Source: Smallanthus sonchifolius | Taxonomy: Eukaryota > Streptophyta > Magnoliopsida > Asterales > Asteraceae | NCBI GenBank assembly: GCA_023525975.1 | Contig: CM042028.1 | Location: forward strand, 79,545,501-79,609,500 | Length of the DNA: 64,000 nt | Direction of reading: 5' to 3' | Program-made: the position numbers and the translations under genes | The notes under the pieces: generated by a model | The model's input: only the letters and a program-made list of their open reading frames with translations | What the model was told of the DNA's origin: nothing | Databases searched by the model: none | Part shown: positions 1 to 10,370 of the stretch, one piece after another | Layout of the letters: every line of letters starts with the position of its first letter | Position numbering within the stretch: the first letter of the stretch is position 1

Positions 1-296
1 CAATAAAAAATAGATGTATTTTCCATTAGTATTAAGTTCTGCTAGAGGGATTCTAACATGAGTGCACACATTTTGATCTTCTCCTACTTTAAAATTATAA
101 TTTGGTGTTTTTCTTTCCTTGTAGAAATAAAATCCAATTTGAACTTAAGAATCAATCTATGATTAATTAACTGATTAGAGTCGGTTTAGGAAAAAGAAAC
201 ATGAATCGTATTCTAGTGTTTTTATACTTTATATCAAGTTAATGCTAGTCACATAAGTATAATATATAAGTAACTATAGGCTAGAATAGCAAAGAT
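1..296. other. intergenic, no feature seen
   Basis: AT-rich sequence with no open frame of note and no recognisable repeat end. Nothing here can be supported as a gene. Confidence 0.5.
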
Positions 297-347
297 AGCC
301 TATTAGCTCAGTTGGTTAGGTCGCAGGTTCGAGACCTGCATGGGCCA
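297..347 (+). pseudogene. tRNA-Ile(AAU) relic lacking the anticodon arm
   Basis: The first 23 bases (acceptor strand and D arm, TTAGCTCAGTTGGTTAG) and the last 28 bases (T arm GCAGGTTCGAGACCTGC and acceptor end TGGGCCA) match the plant nuclear tRNA-Ile(AAU). The 23 bases between them, which hold the whole anticodon arm, are missing. The break lies between two AG dinucleotides, which suggests a microhomology deletion. A few acceptor-stem bases on the 5' side are also changed (AGCCTA against GGCCCA). It keeps A-box and B-box promoter sequence but cannot decode. Confidence 0.8.
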
Positions 348-589
348 ACCTTTTTTTCTTCTTATCTAAATTTTTTTAAAATAATAATATTTAACTGCTA
401 TAACTATGACGTATGGAGAAGCCTTGGCCAAACGCAAATTACTACTAACTTTTTACAAGAACGATTTTAAAATTATGATATTTTAGATTCGCTTTAAACT
501 AAGCATTGATAAATAATTAAAAAGTTGAAATAGTGATGTTAGAACTACTTCTTCAATTCAGGATCGGGTAAAACCCAACCCGACCTAAC

Positions 590-692
590 ATATGCTAAAA
601 GTAGGAGTCAAACATCAAGATTTAAACTCAATACCTATATTAAGCCATGAGCTCTACCCTAACATCAGGCTACCACTCAGGCCGAAGCTTCA
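590..692 (-). repeat. possible tRNA-derived SINE remnant
   Basis: On the minus strand the sequence runs GGCCTGAGTGGTAG... to GAGTTTAAATCTTGAT, which resembles polymerase III A and B boxes at plausible spacing. No poly(A) tail or target duplication was found, so this is weak. Confidence 0.3.
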
Positions 693-775
693 GTGGTTTT
701 TTATATTTTGTTTATATAATAATTGTTTAAATATGAGAAAGAGAAGTCTCGTGTGTAAAATGTATCAAGAATAAA

Positions 776-923
776 ATAGTAATTATACTAATAAAACATA
801 TTTATTTTAAATTATATCTTATTATAAAAACTTTGAAATCTAATTATGTAACTTTTATTTTCAATCAAATTGTAAATAAAAGTCAAATTAAATTAAATAG
901 TAATTAACGTATTTTCAAAACTC

Positions 924-967
<44 letters not shown>

Positions 968-1108
968 TTTTACATATTTTGAATTTTGTTTTCTATTCTT
1001 AGTATATGTAATACATTTTTACACCTGTAAAATATATGCATAAAAATTTAAGAATTTTATATATTGATATTTTTAACTCTGTGTGTATTACACGGGTTCT
1101 AAGTTGTT
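776..1108 (+). mobile_element. Helitron relic, 3' part
   Basis: This stretch is co-linear with the interior and 3' end of the intact small Helitron at 46165-46732. It ends in the same short palindrome (GTGTATTACACGGGTTCTAA), but the terminal CTAG has decayed. The 5' end is missing. An (AT)n tract at 927-963 has grown inside it. Confidence 0.65.
927..963. repeat. (AT)n microsatellite
   Basis: An uninterrupted TA dinucleotide run of 37 bases inside the Helitron relic. Confidence 0.95.
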
Positions 1109-1330
1109 ACCAAAATATAAGAAAAACGTACACGGATGGTCCCTGTGGTTTTTGAAAATTTTGGATTTAGTCCCTAAATATGAAAAAAGTACACAGATAG
1201 CCCAAACTTTTACACACATGTAACATGTTTGGTCCTTAGGTTGGATGGACGTTAATTTTTCCAGTTAAATGTGTGTTAAATGACTAAAATACCCTTTACT
1301 TAAAAAAATCTACAAAATGTTAAAAAAATA

Positions 1331-2538
1331 GAGTAAATTACAGAAATCGTCCTTTATGTTTATACCATTTTTCACTTTATGTACTTTAGCCCAAAAAATG
1401 TCATAGATCATCCTTTACGTTTACAAATCTTGCACGTCCTTTAGCCCTAACTCAGTTAAATTTCTCAGTTAAGTTTGGTCATGTACAAAACACATGAGGG
1501 TATTTTAGACTTTTACTCATTTAAGGATTATTTGTGTAATTAAATCAAAGTTTTATACTTAAAAGGATAAACCCAAATCAAATACCCACCCCACCATCTC
1601 CGCTTCTTCTCTTCCCATTTCAATTTGCAGTGATCCAACAACCATCATCGACCACCACCGTCCTCCTCACCTCCTGTCTTCCCGGTTCCAGTCGCGACCC
1701 ACACCATCGGCCCTTCATACTCACTGCTAAACCGACAAAATAGGAAACAACAACCTGAAAAATCAAATTTAATGGTGATTTGATCTAAACATATTGAAGT
1801 TCTTTCGATTCATCAATGGGAGAATTAGTTGCAGGAGCTTTATTAGGATGAAACAGACAGGTTCATCGATCTGCTCAAACAAGCAGAAGACCTTGTTAGG
1901 AAATGCGAGAAGATCAAGTGGTGTTCCGTTGCAAGAGTGCGTTGCTATAGGGTTTGATGGTCCACTTAAGGAATTGACAGCCATGGTGTTTGAGGATTAT
2001 CTGGACGGTGATTGCTCGGTTGTAGTTGTTTCAACTGCAGGAGGGTATGGGAGACTTGATTTCTAGCACCCAACGAGCTTAGGGTTCCGACGACTAAGCG
2101 ACAACCACCGCCACCACCACTGCCATACCCTAGCTTCCTTAATCGACCACCACCGCCACACTCTAGTCCCTTCCCCTCTCACCTCCACCATCGTTCACCA
2201 CCACACCACTAACCATGCCATCCCCAAATCTGAACCCTAGTTTTTCTGGTTCAGAACTTCAGATGCGATCTTAGATTTGGGGTGCGTTTGAAGAGAGAGA
2301 GAGAGAGAGTTTTTAAACCTAAGTATCTTACTTAATTACACAAATAGTCCCTGAAACAATGAAATGACTATATCATCCTCCACATGACCAGATCTAACGT
2401 TAAAGGTAAACGTCGTTTAGGCTAAAGGATATGACGTGTAAGGGTTTTAAACACAAATGATAATCTCTGATATTTTTTTGTTAAAGGACATAAAGTGAAA
2501 AATGATATAAACATAAAGGACGATTCTTGTAATTTACT
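1331..2538. mobile_element. inner Mutator-like element (Pack-MULE type)
   Basis: Terminal inverted repeats of roughly 75 bases start AGTAAATTAC(A)AGAATCGTCC and include the phrase TTTTTCACTTTATGT. The element is flanked by a perfect 9-bp duplication, AAAAAAATA, at 1322-1330 and 2539-2547. The duplication length is diagnostic of Mutator. The interior has no transposase but carries a helper-NLR gene fragment (1780-2066) and repeated CCACCACCG tracts. Confidence 0.75.
1780..2066 (+). pseudogene. captured fragment of an RPW8-type helper NLR (ADR1/NRG1-like)
   Basis: Two frames carry adjacent pieces. From 1862 the translation is FIDLLKQAEDLVRKCEKIKW, typical of the end of an RPW8-type coiled coil. 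From about 1947 another frame reads GFDGPLKEL...VVVVSTAGGYG, which is the start of an NB-ARC domain leading into the P-loop. The P-loop is broken: GGYGRLD stands where GGxGKTT is expected, and a stop follows. An upstream MGELVAGALLG also resembles RPW8 N-termini. In functional family members this region oligomerises and binds ATP/ADP in immune signalling. This copy is frameshifted and truncated, and it lies inside a Mutator-like element. Confidence 0.6.
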
Positions 2539-2547
2539 AAAAAAATA

Positions 2548-3356
2548 AAAGGTGGGCCCACACTAAAGACCCTTCTAATACACAAACCAGACTCCCACCC
2601 TCATCAGCTTCCTCCTCACCCCCATCCATCGCCGGCCAGAATGTTTTCCCGTAATCCCACTCTAGATCTCGTTTTCCATGATGCAGATAAATGGCCACAA
2701 TGCTTCCTACTCACCCCCATCCACCGCCGGCCACAACAGTTTTTTCGTCATGTTCACCACCAATCGAAACCCTAGATGGATGCAGGCGATCGCTAGTGAG
2801 ACGGTGTTCTCCATGATGCAGAAAAACGGTCATCAGCGGTGGCAAGGTGGTTGCCGGCGGTGGTTGTCGGATCCTCTTCACCTTCTCTGGATGAGCTACC
2901 GGCGCAACAATATGTTTACACAGACGGAAGACTTTTAAGCAACGACGCACTCGTTCCGTGGGTAGATCCATGTTCGGTAAGCATCGAGCTTCAAATATCG
3001 TTAACTCTAGGTATCCATGAAGAAATATTGACGAATCTGGATCACAGATTGCCATCGTTAAATCTGGAATTTTGTTTGTGTTTGCCGGAGTGATTATGAC
3101 GGTGAGAAGCTGGCGGTGTCGTTGGGATCTCCGACCATGGTGGGTTTTGATCAGAAAGAAAAAGAGGGGGAGGAGATGGTGGCTTCACATTTCATAGGTT
3201 ATTTAGGGCTTCGATTGAACCACCATACAGCTTACCCACTTTGCAAAGTGGATGGTATCATCTACAGATCAGTGAATTTGGGTTCAATTTGGTGGCGTGA
3301 TCAGAGGTGACCGGAGGTCACGAAGAAGAACGGATTGAACATATTTGATGGGCCAT
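2548..3356. other. interior of outer Mutator-like element, unassigned
   Basis: Contains an imperfect local duplication of CACCCCCATCC(A/G)(T/C)CGCCGGCCA (near 2617 and 2710) and two copies of CCATGATGCAGA. Open frames of 60-114 codons on both strands match no family I recognise. The sequence looks like captured host DNA, but I cannot name the donor. Confidence 0.4.
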
Positions 3357-3368
3357 GTCTTTTTTTAG

Positions 3369-3533
3369 AGTAAATTACACAGATTGTCAACGGTGGAAAT
3401 GGATAAGGGTTAGTATAAATGACATAAGGTGTGTAAAAGTATGAAAAAAAATGACGCGTGATGTACTTATTAAAGTCAAAAGACATAGAATTTAATTTAT
3501 ACTATAAATAAAGGATAATCTGTGTAATTTACT
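3369..3533. mobile_element. 165-bp MITE
   Basis: Inverted ends AGTAAATTACACAGATT and its complement near the right end enclose 165 bases. The outermost AGTAAATTAC is shared with the inner Mutator-like element and with the MITE at 26358-26700. This suggests one broad family with a common terminus. The target duplication is not clean. Confidence 0.6.
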
Positions 3534-4019
3534 TATTTTTTATTTAATATAATTTATGTGTTTATTTTTTTTAATAAAAATAGGTGGGGTGCAGATATTA
3601 GGTGGTACGTTTGACATTTTATATGTACTTAACGGAAAAAGTTAACCTCGTTAACGTTCAAGGACCAAACATGTTACGTGTGAGCAAAAGTTTGGACTAT
3701 TGGTGTACTTGCTCATAGTTAGGGACCAAATACAAAATTTTCAAAAACTACAGGAACCATCCGTGTACTTTATTCAAAATATTATAAAAAGCCGTCTCTC
3801 TTCGGTAAACAAATAAAAGAATATTAATAAAGAACGCGTTTATCAAAACTTAAGAGTTCTGATACATAATATAGTTGGGTTATTGTAAAGTTAAACATGT
3901 TAACCCGTCTACACGTTTAATATTAGTGTTACAAAAAACTAGAAGAATATACAATTATAAGCCATCAAAGGACAAGGACCTCTCTAATTCGTTTGTGATG
4001 AGTCTCTAAATTAAGTTAA

Positions 4020-4825
4020 CTAGTTTTTACCTCCCGCGCTTCGCAGCGGGAGTCTGGTCATTATTGGTTTGGCTCGTTTGCGTGGAATTGCAGACTCGTT
4101 ATAACGTACGATACCCAAAAACACTCGAAGTTGAATACAACTTTGTCTTCAATAAAATTTAAACCAAAACGTTGACAAAATAAATTATTAAGAAAACGGC
4201 GCATTCCGTTATTTAAAAAAACATAACGAACGAAAGTTATCATAGATAACGTTGTCGGGCCCATCGTTAATAAAATTTAAACGAAAGCATAGGCACAACG
4301 GTAAAAATAATGTTAATAGAAAAGAAACATAAAACTAAATAATAAAAAAGGGGAAAACAAATTAAAAAAATTACCGGTTCGGTTCGTCGAAAACCATAAG
4401 GCGAATCGATGATACCAATATCGACAATGATGTTGTTCGCCCATAATAGGTTCGGTTCGTCAGGGTACCACAACGGTAACGGCACTCGATACAGGCAACG
4501 ATAAAAAAACGATTTTGAATACAACTCCGTTTTAAAACAAATTTATATCAGAACATTGACAAAAAAAAATAACGGCGCACCCGTATTTTGAAAAAAGTTA
4601 ACGAACGAAAGTTTATTGAACTTATGTGGCAAATCTATAAAAAAATAGAGTTTTGAGTAAAAAAAAGAAAATTAAAGCTTATTTTGAACTTTAGTGGCCA
4701 GTTTATAAAAAAAACTTTTATAAAAAAAAAAAAAAAAAGTGACCAGTTTATAAAAAAAACTTTTATAAAAGAAAAAAAAAAAAAAACCTACTATTCATCC
4801 CCATGGAAAATAAATAGTAGGGTAA
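4020..4825 (-). mobile_element. Helitron-like element A (non-autonomous)
   Basis: Read on the minus strand, the 3' end is a GC-rich hairpin (CCCGCTGCGAAGCGCGGG) followed by CTAG at 4020-4023. The flanks are A on the left and T on the right, the usual Helitron target. The 5' end reads TTACCCTACTATTTATTTTC rather than the canonical TC. An internal segment is duplicated (about 4127-4240 and 4516-4615), as is a short unit ending in CTTTTATAAAA (4690-4785). There is no RepHel gene. Confidence 0.6.
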
Positions 4826-5364
4826 TGGACTATGTTTGAAATCCGAGTGATTTGAGTAAGAAAACACCAAAGTGAAATTGCAATGGCCCAAAGAAAAGAA
4901 ACCCAACCCACCATCTTCATCGCAATTCTTTTCGGCTATTTATGCAAACATTCAATCCAGGTAATACATATCATGTTGTGAATTAGCTCTATTACTTATT
5001 ACAAAACTTACAAGCCTGAGCAAAAAGTATCAGGCAAGAATTTGAGGACTGCATCATAATGCACACCAACTGTTTGTGATATTGTCAATACGAAGATTTG
5101 CTAAAATCCCCTGAAAAAGGGATATCAATTGGCCTTCATTTCATTGTATATATATTTATAAAGATTAACGTATACATATGATTTGGGAAAATAAAAAACT
5201 TTGTGTATTATTGGCCACCAGAAACAAAAAGAACTATGCATTTTCCCTATGTTTAAATCAAAATTCTGCTCCTATATGCTACTATTTCTGCTATACTTGG
5301 TACAATCTATAAACCTGCTGTTTTCTCCTAGCTTGTCAAGTAACAGATTACTTTCTGCTGCTTA
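4826..5364. other. 3' flank of AHK1-like gene
   Basis: AT-rich sequence downstream of the AHK1 stop codon. It probably includes the 3' untranslated region. No other gene is visible. Confidence 0.4.
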
Positions 5365-8300
5365 TTATGTGAGAGAATTAGGTTGTAACTTAATTAATGA
5401 CAAAATGGTGGAAACCATAAGCTTGCAGTCAATAGGTTTCGTTAGATACGCGTCCATGCCAACCTCTAGGCATTTAGCTTCGTCTGATGACATGGCATGT
5501 GCTGTCAGTGCAACAATCGGGGTATGCAAATCGGTTCCCATTTCTGCCCTTCGAATTGCTTTCGTTGCTTCATAACCATCCATCTTTGGCATCTGGTATT
5601 TCAAAAATATTTATCAGTTTATTCAAATCAGAAACTTGACATGTATAAGTTCATAACTTCAGTACCTGACAATCCATGAGTATCAAGTCATGGGGTGGTG
5701 GGTCCCGCATTTTTGTCTGAGTTGTCATACCGCCTTCTGAGGGATTTTGTAAAGCTTCCACAGCCTGCACTCCATCTCCTACAACCACAACTGTGGCACC
5801 CATTTTTTCAAGCATTATGGTTGCCACTCTCTGGAGTATTGGTGTATCTTCTGCAAGCAAAATGCGTACGCCTTCAAGGGACTTCTGCTCACTAATGGGC
5901 TTCTCTGCATACTGCATACGTTTCTCCTGAGACACTGGAAATGTCTCATTTGCCCCCAGTTTGTTCCTCTCTGAACAGACTTCAGTTAGTTCAAGAAAAC
6001 AGTTGTTTACAATTCCATATCTTGAAGAAGAAAGTGCACGCCGCGTTTCTTCAACTTGAACTATTCTCGTTGAACTTGAATAAAGTTCTGACTTTTCAGA
6101 ATCGTTTGAACTTTCTGGATCAGAATGTACATTATCAATCTCCAGAAATTCATGTGTATCGCCTCCCAAAATACCATGTCTTAAAGAAATCATTTTTTCT
6201 TTAATGGCAGCTTCCATTATCTGAATCATTTTTGATTTGTATAACGGTTCATTCACCATCAACAAATGTCCTCGGTTATGAAGCTCCATTTTTATGGTGT
6301 TGGAGGTATCATGATTTAAAACCCATGCAAACTTTGCAGTTTTGTAAAATATATCTAGGAAATTGAGCTGTTCTTTCCATATGTCTGTGCTTAAATTTAG
6401 CAATCCAATATCAACGACTATGATGAAAACCGAAACTTCCATTTCCTGCTTGCTTATTGATTCGACTTTTGAACATTCGTATGTCAAGTTTTGTGTGTAA
6501 CGTGAAGGTATAAAAAGCTCCTGAAGTATGTGTGTGAGTTCATTCCACTCACATGCATCCCATGTGTGCACTCCAATTTTAAATAGCCATTTGGACAAAA
6601 TCATCCTACACATACTTCCATTTAATGCAAGCACCACCTGTAGTTACATTGCAGTTAACTTCAGAAGTTGCATTTAGTTATATAAAATTATAATCCACAT
6701 ATTTAATGGGAAAAGAACTTTGCTAACCTTCAAGTTATGATCTGCATACTTTAATTTGTAATTTTCTAGTGGCATATCTACAGGTGTACCGAGTAGTAGA
6801 TAAAGTTGCATTAGGGTCCCTGGTCCGTTCTTTTTCACAACTCTAATTTCACCACCCATTTTGTTAACCTGTTAAATAACATTCTTATTGTGAATAAGCT
6901 TGTTTCAGACCTAAAACAATATGTCCTACAAGAAAAAACAATTTTTTTTTCATTTTATTTACTTGTTCCTGAAGGATCTAATCTTGATTAAAAGATAATT
7001 ATTAATATTAATTTATTAATTGTTTGGTTGAGTTCGTATTAGACTAGGAGTGGGTTTATTTATTTATTTGATTATTTAATTGAGTTTGAGTTGGGCTAGG
7101 ATTAGCATAGGGTTTACTATAAATAGATCGTTAGAGATTAATTGTAAAGTGTGAGTTGAGCTTTATTAATAAAAGAGTCGATCTTGGTTGAGATCAAAAT
7201 TTGTGTTCGTGTGTTTGGGGCCCGATTTCCAACAATTGGTATCAGAGCTTGGTTAAAGAAGGTCGTTTTGAGAGTCGTAACTTGGGGTCGAGAAGGCTGG
7301 TGACAGTTTTTCTATGGCGGTGATCGAAATAAAAGAACTATTATTTGATCGATCGAAGAAGAAAAAGAAGGAAAATAGAAGCAAACACACAAGGAGTAGT
7401 TTTTTTTTGTGTGGATGTTAATCGGAGGCGGCTATTTGTTGCTGCATAAAACAAATCGATCAGGAAGAATTGGATTTAATTGATGGAATCTAATGCAATT
7501 TATTAAATGGCAAAATTGTAAAATTTTCACGTGAGATCAAAACAATTTTGTTGGTAATTCAAATTGAAGATTTGTCTAATGGCATAATGGTAAATTTATA
7601 ATTGAAGATTGGTATTTCAAATAGGTGGTGTGTTCTTTCAGCGATGCCATCAAAGTCGGAACAACCAACTCGCGGCTGTTGGGTGGTGTTCGAGATGCAG
7701 TCATCGACGGGAGCAAGCGATGGGGGTGTTAATTGTCTGTCCGGTGGTGACGGTCGGTCAGTGGTGGTGAGTAGCGGCTGTGACAGCCAAACAACGAAGG
7801 GTTGTGCGAGTCAACCAAGGAAGATATCGATCTGAGCGATTAAGATCAAGTGAAGGATCAATCACCCACGAAGGGTGTATGGATCTGCAAAGTGTTTACC
7901 TGTACGATTTAGGGTGGTACGGTGTGATACCGGTGAAGGAGTATTAGAACCCATGAGTGGTTCAAACAAAGTGAAGAATAAATCCAATCTGTGAGAGAGT
8001 GTTTAAAAAGGCTGTGAGAGCTGCGTGGAAGAAAATCTGTGATAGATCAAGAAGATTCTGTGTGAGACAGCATTGAAGACCGTGTGAAACGGGATGAAGG
8101 ATTTGAGTGATTCAAATTGGGAATGAGGTGCGATACTTGTGTAGAAGAAAGTTGTGAAGGTGATTAAACTTGAGTGATTCAAGTTGGTGTGAAAGACCTG
8201 AGTGATTCGGGTTATTGATAAAAAAATGAAGATCATGATTGTGTTGAAAGTTACGGGTCTTGCTGGGAATTCAAGATCTAGGAGGTGCAAATCAAGATTA

Positions 8301-10339
8301 AGGGGGAGAATGAAGGATCTAATCTTGATTAAAAGATAATTATTAATATTAATTTATTAATTGTTTGGTTGAGTTCGTAGTAGACTAGGAGTGGGTTTAT
8401 TTATTTATTTGATTATTTAATTGAGTTTGAGTTGGGCTAGGATTAGCATAGGGTTTACTATAAATAGATCGTTAGAGATTAATTGTAAAATGTGAGTTGA
8501 GCTTTATTAATAAAAGAGTCGATCTTGGTTGAGATCAAAATTTGTGTTCGTGTGTTTGGGGCCCGATTTCCAACAGTTCCTTCATCAATGTTGTGTTGAT
8601 GTGGAGTATTCTTTTGATGTATTAATTTAATAACTGGTTAGAAAGACTGTTCATCTCACCAGAGTTCTAACAATGCAGAGTCCAAGACCAGTTCCACCAT
8701 GCCTGAAATTATTAAAAAAAATCAGAAAATGTATAAAAAGTATACGGATCATTTATAAATGTGATCTTATAAAGAAGATTAGGTGGGTAGTATTGCTTAC
8801 AGTCTAGTCGTTGATGGGTCGGCTTGTTCAAAGCTTTCAAATACTGACTCCCACTTGCTTGGATCGATTCCTATACAATAAAAAGATAGAAACAGAACGA
8901 ATCATAATCGTCTTTTGGATGTTAAAAGAAGAAAAAAAAACATAATGTATAATGTTCATTTATTTATAAAAAATTTGTACCACATCCGGTATCATCAACT
9001 TCAAACCAAAGAATCACTTTATTGTCCTTCTCGCAGGAACTTTTCTCTTGGTTTTCCTGTTGTAACAGTTTATTCTTTTGTGCAGGCCATAAAGCTTTTT
9101 GATCAAGTGCAAAATTCCCATTTTCAGTGCAAAAATGTGGATCTTCACACCATCCTCTCAGAATAATGTATCCTGCTGTAAGTCAATTTTTAATATCAAC
9201 TGGGCTTGCCTAAATTACTGGAATTTCATCAAGATCACTGTTTTTGGCACTAATTTAGCTTTTGTAAGTGATGTGAATTCTTAAACATCATCTTTACCCA
9301 AATAAAAACTATGTTTAGTAGATGTTAAGCTTGATGAAGTTATTTTAAAGAACACAGCTCTTACATGTTGTAAATTTGATTGAATTGCTGATTAGATTAG
9401 CAAAAATCTGAACAACTCTAGCAGAATCCCCTTGAACTACTTTTGGCATATCATCTAATCACAAACAGAGAACACAACATATTATTAACCATTAAGTAGA
9501 GAATAGAGATTAAATCTGGTAATAATTATGCTGTTATGGCAAATACCAGAGAGATCTATAACGGTTTCCACATTGTGGTTTTTGCACTGCACAGAAAACA
9601 TATCGCCTAGACCTTCAAGTTCTCGCCCCATGTCAAATTCGGCTTCTTCCAGAACCAGTTTTCCTGATTCAACCTGCAACTTATAACTCTGTTAGAATAT
9701 AACTTAAATAGTGACAAAATATTATATTTCTCTGAAACCAGATAAAAATATAAATTTTAGATGATGTCACCTTGCTAATGTCCAAAATATTGTTGAGAAG
9801 CCGTAGGAGAGCTGTTGAACATTTACGAATTTGGCTAATTGTTGCATATTGCTCGTTTGTGAGACATTCATCAGATATAAGGATGTCTAGCAATCCTATG
9901 ACCGCAGCCATTGGTGTTCTCAGTTCATGACTGTCAAACGGAAACATGAAAACCATGAATAAATCTAGAACTATGCATGCTCAACATTTTCTAATGCTTT
10001 GATTGATAAAAAAATGTTAAAAAAAGAAGAAATTCATTAAAACATTCACCTCATGTTTGCTAAAAATTGGCTCTTGTAGTTGCTAGACGCCTCTGCTTTC
10101 CTTCTCGCATCCAAATGGCTAATTAATTCTGCCCTTAACTTCATTTCCTTTGAGACCCCATTTGTTAACACAAATATACAAACACATCCTATAAGTAATA
10201 TACATACAGATGCAGATATCAGTATCATCAATGTTTTAAAAGCTCTCTCATCCACCTTCCCCATTATGTATTTCCTTGGAATAATTAAAACCCCCACCTG
10301 TAAATGGCATACAAATATAACCAATCAATAATACACACT

Positions 10340-10370
<31 letters not shown>

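Larger units (their letters stand above)
1120..3774. mobile_element. Mutator-like element with long TIRs (outer)
   Basis: Inverted repeats of about 145 bases bound the element. The left copy begins near GTACACGGATGGTCCCTG and the right copy is its inverse. The immediate flanks CAAAATATA (1111-1119) and CAAAATATT (3775-3783) look like a 9-bp Mutator-type target duplication with one mismatch. There is no MURA-like transposase, so it is non-autonomous. It holds a second Mutator-like element (1331-2538) and a MITE (3369-3533). It landed near the decayed 3' end of a Helitron. Confidence 0.65.
6970..8575 (+). mobile_element. TRIM / non-autonomous LTR retrotransposon in AHK1 intron 10
   Basis: Two 265-bp LTRs (6970-7234 and 8311-8575) start TG and end CA, and I count two mismatches between them. 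A perfect 5-bp target duplication, GTTCC, lies at 6965-6969 and 8576-8580. The primer-binding site TGGTATCAGAGC (7237-7248) matches the 3' end of initiator tRNA-Met. A polypurine tract AAGGGGGAGAA (8300-8310) precedes the 3' LTR. The 1,076-bp interior lacks gag or pol; its longest frame is 77 codons. It lies antisense to AHK1, between exons 10 and 11, and leaves both splice sites intact. PBS and PPT style suggest Copia-type mobilisation. Confidence 0.95.

Noticed and set aside
1794..2066. A 90-codon frame as a real small gene
   Set aside because: Only its second half matches an NB-ARC start; it sits within a Mutator-like element and the P-loop is broken. It was recorded as a captured fragment.
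49..5000. Many 60-125 codon open frames on both strands in the first 5 kb
   Set aside because: They overlap transposon termini, lack family resemblance or splice context, and opposing frames cover the same DNA, so they look like chance frames.
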